Positions 22,768 to 30,717 of a stretch of 31,482 bases of DNA are shown piece by piece. The stretch lies in the NCBI GenBank assembly GCA_046346665.1, contig JAXMHQ010000045.1, positions 1 to 31,482 of the forward strand. The letters are read 5' to 3'. The notes under the pieces are model-generated. The model did not search any database. It worked only from the letters and a program-made list of their open reading frames with translations, and was not told the origin of the DNA. The position numbers and the translations under genes were made by a program. Each line of letters starts with the position of its first letter. Positions within the stretch are counted from its first letter, which is position 1. Source of the stretch: JAXMHQ01 sp046346665 (GTDB lineage Bacteria; Verrucomicrobiota; Verrucomicrobiia; Limisphaerales; JAXMHQ01).

Positions 22768-24771
22768 ATGCGCCGCATGACCCCGGATTTGCCAGCCGAG
22801 AGACTCGAGGCCGCCGCTGACGCGGGGGGCGAGCGCGAATTGCCTGTGGATCCAATCCCGGGCACGCCCGAGGAGCAGGACGCGTTGTGGTTTGAAAAAT
22901 ATTACCGCGGCGACCGCGAGCGGCAACTGACCTGGCGCGCTGTGATCATGGGAGGTGTGCTCGGGATGTTCATGGCGGTTTCCAATCTCTACACGACACT
23001 CAAGATCGGCTGGGGCTTCGGCGTGTCGATCACCGCGTGTGTCATTTCTTATGTCATCTGGAACAACCTGTGTTCAATTTCGGGAGGCCGGCTGACGCGG
23101 ATGACGATGCTGGAAAACAACTGCATGCAATCCACCGCCACCGCTGCGGGCGTGTCCACCGGCGGCACGCTGGCGACGGCGTTCGGGTCGTTGCTGCTGA
23201 TTCACGGCATTCACCAGCCCTGGCCTGTCGCGATGGTGTTCGTCGGTCTGACCGCCGCGCTCGGCGTGTTCCTGGCGATCCCGATGAAGCGGCAGATGAT
23301 CAATCATGAGCAGTTGAAATTTCCCACCGGCATTGCCACGGCAGAAACACTTCGAAGTCTTTATTCCCATGGCGGCACAGCCTTGAAGCAGGCGTACTCC
23401 CTCCTGATCTCGCTCGGCGCCGGCGCCGTGATCGGATTGCTCCACACTTACGGCGACCTGCTGGAACAGTTGAAATTGAAGAATCGCTGCCCCGGCTGGC
23501 TCGAACAGCTTCAATCGTGGATGCGTCTGCCCGAAAATTTCCCGTTCCCACAATGGATGAATCCCCTGCCGCGCGGTCACATGGCCGGATACGCATTCGA
23601 ACCCAGCGTCCTGCTCATCGGCGCCGGCATGATCACCGGCCTGCGCGTTTCGCTGTCGATGTTCGCCGGGTCCGTGCTGCTTTACCTGTTTGTGGCGCCG
23701 CACCTGGCGGCGATGGACGTCGCGCAGGCGGGCGTGGCGGGTTATGTGGCGTCGTTCAAGATGAATGCCGCGGGTGATTTCAATCCGATGCGCTGGGCGC
23801 TGTGGGGCGGCACGTCCGTGATGGTGTTTTCCAGCCTGGCGCAAATCGCCCTCAACTGGCGGACCGTTCTGCGCGCGTTTTCCGTTTTCAACAAGGATGA
23901 AATCAAGGAACCGCGCCTCGCCGCCATGGAAGCGATCGAAGTGCCCGTCTCCTGGCTGATCGTGGGCCTGGTGCCGATCGGCATCGGGCTGCTCCTGCTT
24001 CAATACCTCGCGTTCCAGGTGTCGCTGCCGCTGGGCCTGATCTCCATCGCGATGGCGTTCGTGGTGTCGCTGGTGTGCTGCCGGGCCACCGGCGAGACCG
24101 ACACCACGCCGATTGGCGCGATGGGCAAGGTCACGCAGCTTCTTTATGCCGTTCTGCCGGGCGCCAAAGGCATCGCCGACATCAATCTCATGGCCGCGGG
24201 CGTCACGGCCGGCGCGGGCGGGGCCGCGGCGGATTTGCTGACCGATCTCAAGAGCGGTTATCTCCTGGGCGCGAACCCGCGCAAGCAATTCCTTGCACAA
24301 TTCGCCGGGGTGTTTTTCGGCGTGCTGGCCGTGGTGCCGGCCTGGTACCTGATGGTTCCCGACAAGCCGGCGCTGGAGGCGTTCAATCCTCCGGCAACCT
24401 ACATGTGGAAGGCGGCATCCGATCTTCTCACTCAGGGCGTGCACATGCTGCCGCGTTCGGCGCTGGTCGCGATTGTGATCGGCGCGCTCACCGGAGTGCT
24501 GCTGCCGGTCCTGGAAAAACTGTTTCCGAAGATGCGCCCGTATTTGCCGTCGGCGATGGGGCTCGGCCTGGCGTGGGTGGTGACGTTCCAGAACAGCCTG
24601 TCGTTCGTGATCGGCGCCGCATTTGTGGCGCTCTGGGAAAAAATTCATCGGCGGACCGCGGACACCTATAACATCCCCATCGCCTCGGGCCTCGTGGCCG
24701 GCGAATCGCTTGTGGCCGCCTTCATCGCCATCGCCTGCACGCTCGTCGGGTTCCTGACCGTCAAACCCTAA
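22768..24771 (+). CDS. OPT-family oligopeptide transporter
   Basis: The product of about 667 residues is an integral inner-membrane carrier with many hydrophobic helices. It has the OPT-type opening (ITWRAVIMG-like LTWRAVIMGGVLGMFMAVSNLYTTLKIGWGFG). Central loops (LKFPTGIATAETLRSL; GAMGKVTQLLYAVLPG) and a C-terminal PSAMGLGLAWVVTFQNSLSFVIGA segment also fit the family. Bacterial OPT proteins import small peptides, or metal chelates in some branches, by proton coupling; substrate is not readable here. Start may be ATG 22768 or 22777. Its stop overlaps the stop of the convergent POT gene by two bases. Confidence 0.9.
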   Translation: MRRMTPDLPAERLEAAADAGGERELPVDPIPGTPEEQDALWFEKYYRGDRERQLTWRAVIMGGVLGMFMAVSNLYTTLKIGWGFGVSITACVISYVIWNNLCSISGGRLTRMTMLENNCMQSTATAAGVSTGGTLATAFGSLLLIHGIHQPWPVAMVFVGLTAALGVFLAIPMKRQMINHEQLKFPTGIATAETLRSLYSHGGTALKQAYSLLISLGAGAVIGLLHTYGDLLEQLKLKNRCPGWLEQLQSWMRLPENFPFPQWMNPLPRGHMAGYAFEPSVLLIGAGMITGLRVSLSMFAGSVLLYLFVAPHLAAMDVAQAGVAGYVASFKMNAAGDFNPMRWALWGGTSVMVFSSLAQIALNWRTVLRAFSVFNKDEIKEPRLAAMEAIEVPVSWLIVGLVPIGIGLLLLQYLAFQVSLPLGLISIAMAFVVSLVCCRATGETDTTPIGAMGKVTQLLYAVLPGAKGIADINLMAAGVTAGAGGAAADLLTDLKSGYLLGANPRKQFLAQFAGVFFGVLAVVPAWYLMVPDKPALEAFNPPATYMWKAASDLLTQGVHMLPRSALVAIVIGALTGVLLPVLEKLFPKMRPYLPSAMGLGLAWVVTFQNSLSFVIGAAFVALWEKIHRRTADTYNIPIASGLVAGESLVAAFIAIACTLVGFLTVKP

Positions 24772-26180
24772 CCCGCCTCGTCCTGGATGTAGGTTTTGCC
24801 CCGGTAAACCATGGCCACGCCCACGTAGAGGACGGAGGCGGCGAGCATGACGATGACGAAGAAATTGAAGTAGGCGGCGCCGGCCAGGCGCGGAGTGCCG
24901 TCCGGGGTTTGGATCCAATAATTCACCAGCGCGGTAAACAGGTTGCCGAGGGAGATCGCGCCCAGGTACGTGCACATGACGAGCGATTTTAATTTCCGCG
25001 GCGCCTGGGTGTAGGCGAATTCGAGGTGCGTGACCGAGACCATCACCTCGGCCGCCGTGACGACGACGAACGCAAGGATCTGCCAGAGGATGTTCGGGTG
25101 AAAACCGGCGTCGATGCGCACCTGGATTTGGGCGATGATCCAGAAGGCGCCCGCGGCGAGAAACAGTCCGGCGCCGATTTTGCGGAGCGGGGTGAGCGGG
25201 AAGACGCGGTTCACCGCCGGGTAAATTACATAGGAAAACAGCGGCAGCATCAGGAGAATGAACAGTGGGTTGACGGTCTGGATCTGGGCGGGCAGCCAGT
25301 CGATGCCGAACAGGTGACGGTCCATTTTCTCGGCCTGGACGACCCAGGAGGAGAAGTTCTGGTTCCAGAGCGACCAGAACACGGCGGGGAACGGCATGAG
25401 GATGAGCAGATTCAGGAGGGCGCGGGCGTGTTCGCGCTGGAACAGTTCGCCGACGTAGCGGCGGAATCCGGCGGCGGGAATGTGGGTGAACCGATTCCGG
25501 CCCATCCAGAAAATGACCGTGGCAATCGCCATGAACACGCCGGGCGTGCCGAAGGCGATGTGCGAGCCGTGGCATTTTTCGAGGGCCGCCACCAGCCATC
25601 CGGGCAGGCGGGCGGCAAGGGAGGCGGGCGCGGTGTAGGGTTCCAGCAGCCACGGGACCAGCAGGGTTGAGAGGATGGCGCCGGCGTTGATCGAGAAATA
25701 AAACCAGTTGAACACGCGCGGCAGGAGGTGCTGGTTGGACGGGCCAAACTGGTCGCCGACATTCGCGCCGACGCACGGTTTGATCCCGCCCGTGCCCAGC
25801 GCGATCAGCCCCAGCCCCAGCAGCAGCCCGGCGCGGGTGACGTTCAGCGCCAGCACCAGGTGGCCGAGGCAGTAAACCATCGACAACATCAGGATCGTCC
25901 GGTACTTGCCCAGGAACGCATCCGCCAGGAACGCGCCCACGACCGGCAGGAAATAGGCGGTGGACGTGAACGCATGATACCAGGCGTCGGCCTGCTCGGG
26001 TTTCATGACGTCCGGTGCGCCTGCGGACGTGACGAGGTAATGGGTCATGAACGGCACCAGGATGGAGTTCATCCCGTAATAACTGAATCGTTCCGCGGCC
26101 TCGTTGCCCACGATGAACCCGATGCCGGGCGGCATCCGGCTCGTCTTCAAAGGTGCCGTGCGATATGCGGTTCGCGCCAT
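24768..26180 (-). CDS. POT/PTR-family di- and tripeptide:proton symporter
   Basis: This is a major-facilitator peptide transporter of 470 residues. The family's ExxER motif is clear in helix 1 (Glu27, Glu30, Arg31 in NEAAERFSYYGM), and the PTR2 signature appears as FNWFYFSINAGA. Helix pairs follow in the usual MFS spacing, with a C-terminal half containing FWSLWNQNFSSWV. It takes up di- and tripeptides with protons across the inner membrane. The start at ATG 26180 places the ExxER motif at the right depth; upstream in-frame codons (to 26249) look non-coding. It is convergent with the first OPT gene and divergent from the second, with 99 bp for two promoters. Confidence 0.93.
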   Translation of the reverse strand: MARTAYRTAPLKTSRMPPGIGFIVGNEAAERFSYYGMNSILVPFMTHYLVTSAGAPDVMKPEQADAWYHAFTSTAYFLPVVGAFLADAFLGKYRTILMLSMVYCLGHLVLALNVTRAGLLLGLGLIALGTGGIKPCVGANVGDQFGPSNQHLLPRVFNWFYFSINAGAILSTLLVPWLLEPYTAPASLAARLPGWLVAALEKCHGSHIAFGTPGVFMAIATVIFWMGRNRFTHIPAAGFRRYVGELFQREHARALLNLLILMPFPAVFWSLWNQNFSSWVVQAEKMDRHLFGIDWLPAQIQTVNPLFILLMLPLFSYVIYPAVNRVFPLTPLRKIGAGLFLAAGAFWIIAQIQVRIDAGFHPNILWQILAFVVVTAAEVMVSVTHLEFAYTQAPRKLKSLVMCTYLGAISLGNLFTALVNYWIQTPDGTPRLAGAAYFNFFVIVMLAASVLYVGVAMVYRGKTYIQDEAG

Positions 26181-26279
26181 AACCGTCCGCACTATTCCAG
26201 AAGCCCGGCGCTGGTGCCAGCCGTGGTTTTTCTTTCCACGGCAACGCATTTGCCTATCCTTTCACCCAATGATTCATTC

Positions 26280-28085
26280 ATGAGTTCCATGTCGTCCGCA
26301 CCTGCCCCGCGCCGTTCCTGGCTGCCCCGGATCGGGTCGCCGGCCTACCATGTCATGCTCGCCACGGTGGCGCTGCTGGTGCTCGGCCCGCTGGGCGGCA
26401 TCTCCGCCGCCTACATGAATTTCTCCATCGGCTTCTTCATCGGCGGCCAGGTGCTCGCGGGCATCCTGGGGAGCACGGTGACGATTCCCTACGGCCCCGA
26501 GGGCCGGCACGGGGCGAATTACCTGCAGAGCATGGCGGCCTCGGTCGCAGGCATGTGCGGCATGGGCGTGTTGATGCAGGCCATGGCGTGGCTGGGTTTG
26601 CCGGAACCTCCCGCCTGGCAACTCGTCCTTTATTACCTTTGCATCGGCATGTTCGGCGTCGGCGTGGGCATGCTCTACACGCCCATCCTCGTCGACCGCA
26701 TGCAGCTCAATTTCCCGTCGGCCTATGCCGTGGCCAATATTCTCCGCGCCCTGACGGATCGCAACCTGTTGCGCCGCGCCGTGGCGAAACTGGGTGGCGG
26801 CATCCTGGGCGGCTATCTCGGGGGACTCGGATCGTTGCTCGTTCCGTCCATCGAAAAGACCTCGATCTCCACCTCCACCATCGGCGCGGGCATGATCGTC
26901 GGCGCCCGCATCGCCCTGCCCGCCCTGGTCATCGGCGCGATTGGCGAATGGATGACTCCCTGGCTGGTGCGGATCGGCTGGCTGGCGGAGGGCGCGCCGT
27001 TCCGAAAGATCGGGTTTATCGTCGCGCTCGGCATGATTCTGGGAGCAGCGATCGTGGACGTGGGCTTGATTCTCGTGCAGGCGCTGCGGCGGTGGCGGAC
27101 ACAGGGGACGGTGGCGGAGAAGCCGGCCGAGGATTGGAAGCGGGTGAACATGTTCCGGCTGGTCCTGTGGGTGGCGTTCTGGGGCGCGGGTGTCGTGATC
27201 GTCGGCAGCCAGGTCCTGCACCAGCCGGTGTTCTATCTCTGCATCGCCGTGGGCCTGTGTTTTCTGTTCGTGCTCGTGAACGGCATTTCCATCGGCATCT
27301 CCGACAGCAACCCGATCTCGAGCGCGTTTGTGCTGACGGTGTTCATTTTGGCGTCGGTTGGATTGAAGAGTGCGGGGGTGGGATTGATGTGCGCGTCCGT
27401 GTTGTTGATCGCCTGCAGCCAGGGGGGCGACATGCAGCAGGACCGGTCGACGGGCTGGCGGCTGGGGACGAACCGCGTGATCCAGTTTCGTTACCAGGTG
27501 ACCGGGATCGTGATGGGCGCCGTGCTGGCGGTGATCCTGGCCCGCGTCTTCATGACCGCCTATCCTGTTTTGAGTCAAAATCAATTCGATAACTCCCACA
27601 TTCCCGGCGCCGAGCAATGGCAGAGCGCCATGACGTTCAAATTCGTCGGGGCGCTGCGCGGCATTACCCAGGCCGATCCGCATGTCATGATCGCCCTGCG
27701 CTGGGGAATCCTCATCGGGCTCGGAACGGAAGTGCTCAGAAAACTGATTAAGCGATCCCCGCGTTACCGTGAGTTCTCCACCTCGGGCGCCACTGGCAAG
27801 GTGACGGATTTCATCCTCGACGCCTTTGTCCTGCCGAGTCCCTATGCGTCGTCGTTCGGCGGGTTTGTCAGCTTCGCCACCAGCACCTGGTGGTCCGCTG
27901 GCGGCGTGCTGGGCTCCGTGTACGATTGGATGTCCTCCCGTTCGAAATCAACAGCGGCTGAAAAAACCGAGTTGCCGTCGGACATGGGAACCATGTCGCT
28001 GGTGGGCGGCGGGCTGATCGCGGGCGACTCGCTCGCGGCGCTGTCGGTGGGAATCTACGGGCTGCTGCGGACGCTGTTGTCGTAG
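26280..28085 (+). CDS. Second OPT-family oligopeptide transporter
   Basis: The 601-residue membrane protein is related to the OPT gene at 22768 but clearly divergent. It starts MSSMSSAPAPRRSWLPRIGSP and runs through many hydrophobic helices. Family-like loops include LNFPSAYAVANILRALTDRNLL, the DSNPISSAFVLTVFILASVGLKSAGVG segment, and a C-terminal SLVGGGLIAGDSLAALSVGIYGLL close to that of the first OPT. The frame is open far upstream, but ATG 26280 gives a natural N-terminus and respects the divergent POT gene. Its TAG stop (28083-28085) is the TAG of a REP unit's GTAG head, so the repeat supplies the stop codon. Confidence 0.88.
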   Translation: MSSMSSAPAPRRSWLPRIGSPAYHVMLATVALLVLGPLGGISAAYMNFSIGFFIGGQVLAGILGSTVTIPYGPEGRHGANYLQSMAASVAGMCGMGVLMQAMAWLGLPEPPAWQLVLYYLCIGMFGVGVGMLYTPILVDRMQLNFPSAYAVANILRALTDRNLLRRAVAKLGGGILGGYLGGLGSLLVPSIEKTSISTSTIGAGMIVGARIALPALVIGAIGEWMTPWLVRIGWLAEGAPFRKIGFIVALGMILGAAIVDVGLILVQALRRWRTQGTVAEKPAEDWKRVNMFRLVLWVAFWGAGVVIVGSQVLHQPVFYLCIAVGLCFLFVLVNGISIGISDSNPISSAFVLTVFILASVGLKSAGVGLMCASVLLIACSQGGDMQQDRSTGWRLGTNRVIQFRYQVTGIVMGAVLAVILARVFMTAYPVLSQNQFDNSHIPGAEQWQSAMTFKFVGALRGITQADPHVMIALRWGILIGLGTEVLRKLIKRSPRYREFSTSGATGKVTDFILDAFVLPSPYASSFGGFVSFATSTWWSAGGVLGSVYDWMSSRSKSTAAEKTELPSDMGTMSLVGGGLIAGDSLAALSVGIYGLLRTLLS

Positions 28086-28148
28086 CCGTGATCGTGAGAT
28101 CGCGGTCCCATCAAATCCAACCCACCGCGATTTTACAATCGCGGCTAC
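28082..28148. repeat. REP pair shared by two convergent genes
   Basis: Unit one (28082-28105, plus) is GTAG, arm CCGTGATC, loop GTGA, arm GATCGCGG. Unit two (28125-28148, minus) is GTAG, arm CCGCGATT, loop GTAA, arm AATCGCGG. Relative to the common CCGCGATC/GATCGCGG form, the second unit has matching changes on both arms, keeping a perfect 8-bp stem. The first supplies the OPT stop; the second lies 5 bp past the GH13 stop. Confidence 0.9.
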
Positions 28149-28153
28149 GGGTT

Positions 28154-30229
28154 TCAGAATCCCGTGCGCAGCCGGTAATAGCTCGCCGCGTCGGAGGCGT
28201 TCACCGTGACGGTCACCGTGGTGCCGTCGGACTGGTATTGACCGGTCGGCACGGCCGTCCAGGAACCACTGACCAGGCTGGGACTTTGTTCCAGTCCCCA
28301 TTCCGAGTAGGCGGCCGGCCAGGACACGATCACGGAGGCGCCGGAAGGCGTGATGTTGAGCGTGGGCGGAGCGTCGGGCGTGGGTGACAGGACGAGGACG
28401 CTGTAAGGTCCGATGGTGACGCTGCCGCTGGCGGGGCTGCCGGTGGCGGTGACGGAGGTGCTCCCGGTGTTGCTGTAATCGGCGCCGTAGACCGTGGAAT
28501 CGCTGTTCAGGTGCGAGTACCAGGTTCCCGCGAACGGGAACGCAATGAGCCGGGTGATCGGAACCGCGGAAAAGTTGGCCACCACCATCGCATCGCGCGC
28601 CGGGGCGCTGGAGAGGTAGCGGTGAAACGCGACCAGCTTGGCGGTGTTATCCACCAGCAGCAGCGCACAGGTGTCGCCCTTCAGTCCGGGCGTGTAGCCC
28701 TTGAGATCGCGGCGCAGTCCGATGAGATCGCGATAGAACTGCACAATGTAGCTGTAGGTATTGGTCTTGGTCCAATCCACCGCGCGGCTGGAGCTGAACT
28801 GTTGGTTCTCCAGCATTTCCTGTCCCTGAAAAATCATCGGGATGCCGGGCGCCATCAGCGTGACGGCCGAGCCGAGCGTGGAGAGCTTGCGGGCCTTGTA
28901 ACTCGACGGCGTGGCGGAATCGATCGCCGTCACCAGCCGCGTCCCGCCGTTCAGGTCGCCCACGACGTCGTGGGATTCCAGGAAGGCCACGCGCGCGGGG
29001 CTGGCGAATCCGCCGTAGCGGACGTTGTAAAGGATGGCATTGGCCACGGTGCCCATGTTCCGGCTGGAATCCGAGGCCGCCGCGAGCACCGGTGTGAACG
29101 TGCCCGGATAGCTGGTGTCCCAGGCGCTGTCGAATCCGAACGAATTGTAAACGTCCTCGGAGATGCTGATCTTGCCCGGGTAACTGGTGTGGATCATCGA
29201 GTTGATGTTGTTGATGAGCGTGCCGGCGCTGGCGATGTAGCCGTAATTGTCCGCGTTCATCATCAGGCCGGGCGTGTCCCACCGGAAACCGTCGACGTGA
29301 TATTCGTCCAGCCAGAGGTTGAAGTTATCCTGGACGAAGCTGCAGACCTGGGCGCTGTTGAAGTTAGGTCGTGTGTCGCCGTAGGGTGTTTGCTGCAGGT
29401 AGGAATTGGCCTGGTTGAAATAAATGCCGCCGCCCAGGCCGGTGCCGCTGTAGCCGTCGAAGTTCCACATGTCGAGGTCCGACGGGCCGTAATGGTTGTG
29501 GACAACGTCAAGCAGCACGGCGATTCCTCGGTCGTGGCAGGCTTTGACGAACACTTTGAAGGCGGTCGGGCCGCCGAACCCGGTGTTCTCCACTGCGAAC
29601 AGCTGCGCGGGGTTGTAACCCCAACTGTTGTCGCCCGGAAACTCCGCGATCGGCATCAGCTCGACCGCGTTCACGCCAAGGCTTTTGAGGTAATCCAGGC
29701 GGTTGGTCGCCGCGAGGAAGCGGTTGGGTTGGCTGGTGGAGAACGTCCCGATGTGAAGCTCATAGATAAACAGGTCCTTCAAGGCCGGCGACACCGCGGC
29801 ATCGCCCGACCAGTTGAACGCGGACGGATCGAGGATGATGTCGTTGGCGCCGGCGGATGATCCCGAGTAGGTGACCAGGCGCGAGCGCGGGTCGTGGCGC
29901 CAGACGCCGCCCGCGGGTCCGTTGATGTAGATCTTGTACTGCTGGCCGGAGGAGGCGGTGGCGATGTCGGCCGACCAGACGCCGGTCCAGTTGCTGTTGG
30001 TGTATTCCTTGGCCAGGGGATTGGCGGTGGTGGACCAACTGTTGAACTGGCCGGGGACGGAAACGCTGGTGACGTTCGGGGCCCAGACGCGGAAGGTGAC
30101 GCCGGTTCCCGAATTGTCGTGGTAGGGAACGGATCCCCAGCCGGGCCGGGTGGACTGGGCGCAAACGGTTCCCGCGGCGAGGAGCAGGACGCCCGCGGCG
30201 GCGGCCCCTTTCATTTGATTAAGGCACAT
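28154..30229 (-). CDS. Secreted GH13 alpha-amylase/branching-enzyme-like protein
   Basis: The 691-residue product has a signal peptide (MKGAAAAGVLLLAAGTVCAQS within the first 25 residues) and an N-terminal CBM48/E-set domain (about 44-115: VTFRVWAPNVTSVSVPGQFNSW). The GH13 barrel shows DVVHNH at 241-246, the nucleophile Asp318 in GFRWD, the acid/base Glu358 in ISED, and ESHD for region IV. This layout matches glycogen branching or trehalose-type subfamilies, but secretion suggests action on external alpha-glucans. The C-terminus (last 70 residues) is an Ig-like module ending ASYYRLRTGF, of a kind I recall on secreted verrucomicrobial enzymes. Start is ATG 30229 or 30214. It is not in an evident operon. 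Confidence 0.9.
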   Translation of the reverse strand: MCLNQMKGAAAAGVLLLAAGTVCAQSTRPGWGSVPYHDNSGTGVTFRVWAPNVTSVSVPGQFNSWSTTANPLAKEYTNSNWTGVWSADIATASSGQQYKIYINGPAGGVWRHDPRSRLVTYSGSSAGANDIILDPSAFNWSGDAAVSPALKDLFIYELHIGTFSTSQPNRFLAATNRLDYLKSLGVNAVELMPIAEFPGDNSWGYNPAQLFAVENTGFGGPTAFKVFVKACHDRGIAVLLDVVHNHYGPSDLDMWNFDGYSGTGLGGGIYFNQANSYLQQTPYGDTRPNFNSAQVCSFVQDNFNLWLDEYHVDGFRWDTPGLMMNADNYGYIASAGTLINNINSMIHTSYPGKISISEDVYNSFGFDSAWDTSYPGTFTPVLAAASDSSRNMGTVANAILYNVRYGGFASPARVAFLESHDVVGDLNGGTRLVTAIDSATPSSYKARKLSTLGSAVTLMAPGIPMIFQGQEMLENQQFSSSRAVDWTKTNTYSYIVQFYRDLIGLRRDLKGYTPGLKGDTCALLLVDNTAKLVAFHRYLSSAPARDAMVVANFSAVPITRLIAFPFAGTWYSHLNSDSTVYGADYSNTGSTSVTATGSPASGSVTIGPYSVLVLSPTPDAPPTLNITPSGASVIVSWPAAYSEWGLEQSPSLVSGSWTAVPTGQYQSDGTTVTVTVNASDAASYYRLRTGF

Positions 30230-30319
30230 GATCAGAGCCTTACCATGGCAGATAACCGGCGAATGTCTACCGCATGGTTGTGTGGGTTCCGCGATTGCGG
30301 ATCGCGGCCGGGAAGGGAC

Positions 30320-30343
30320 CTGCGATCTCACGATCGCGGCTAC
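30320..30343 (-). repeat. REP unit at the end of the STAS-like gene
   Basis: On the minus strand: GTAG, arm CCGCGATC, loop GTGA, arm GATCGCAG. The TAG of GTAG (30340-30342) is the stop codon of the STAS-like gene. A possible degenerate partner (GATTGCGGATCGCGG) lies at about 30293-30307. Confidence 0.87.
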
Positions 30344-30717
30344 GGGCCGATCACGGCCGCAAGCACAGCCCGGGCTTCGGCCATGGTGGCGACGGTTGTG
30401 ATCGGCAGGTTGTGGCGATAGTGGAACAGCGAAAGAATATTGAACCCGATGTCCTTCTGCGGATCGGGAATCACCCGCACCACCTGTTGAATGCCTTTCC
30501 TGTTCAACCAGTCCATCAACCGCTTCACGTGCGCCGCGCAGGCGACGTCCATGGTCTCCAGTTCGCTCAGGTCGGTCAGGAGCCGGAACCCGGGCGGCCA
30601 GTCGGCCAGCAGCAATTTCACTTCCTCCGCGCCGCCCCGCGTTTCCTCGGGATTCACGTGCCCCGCCCAGTGCAGCGTCAGCAGCCGCGCGGTTTTGTCG
30701 GTCTCAATGCGGTGCAT
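30340..30717 (-). CDS. STAS-like (SpoIIAA-like) protein
   Basis: The 125-residue product starting MHRIETDKTARLLTLHWAGHV has the alternating strand-helix pattern of a STAS/SpoIIAA-like fold. Strand 1 is in RLLTLHW, and LLADWPPGFRLLTDLSELETMDVACAAHVKRLMDWLNRKG fits the strand-loop-helix core. A final VVRVIPDP and TTVATMAEARAVL follow. STAS proteins act as anti-anti-sigma factors or as modules in regulation; the phospho-acceptor serine of SpoIIAA is not clearly placed. Its ATG lies inside the end of the M3 peptidase gene, a 14-bp overlap that implies translational coupling. Its stop is the TAG of a REP unit. The fold call is by pattern, not alignment. Confidence 0.62.
   Translation of the reverse strand: MHRIETDKTARLLTLHWAGHVNPEETRGGAEEVKLLLADWPPGFRLLTDLSELETMDVACAAHVKRLMDWLNRKGIQQVVRVIPDPQKDIGFNILSLFHYRHNLPITTVATMAEARAVLAAVIGP

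Noticed and set aside
23074..26244. A 1056-codon open frame on the minus strand
   Set aside because: It crosses the antisense of the first OPT gene and an off-frame reading of the POT gene. The product is rich in His, Arg, Pro and Gly without recognisable domains, while both OPT and POT are clear in their own frames.
26274..29860. Long open frames antisense to the second OPT gene (26274-27683) and to the GH13 gene (28511-29860)
   Set aside because: Both are shadows of well-supported genes and have composition typical of antisense GC-rich DNA.
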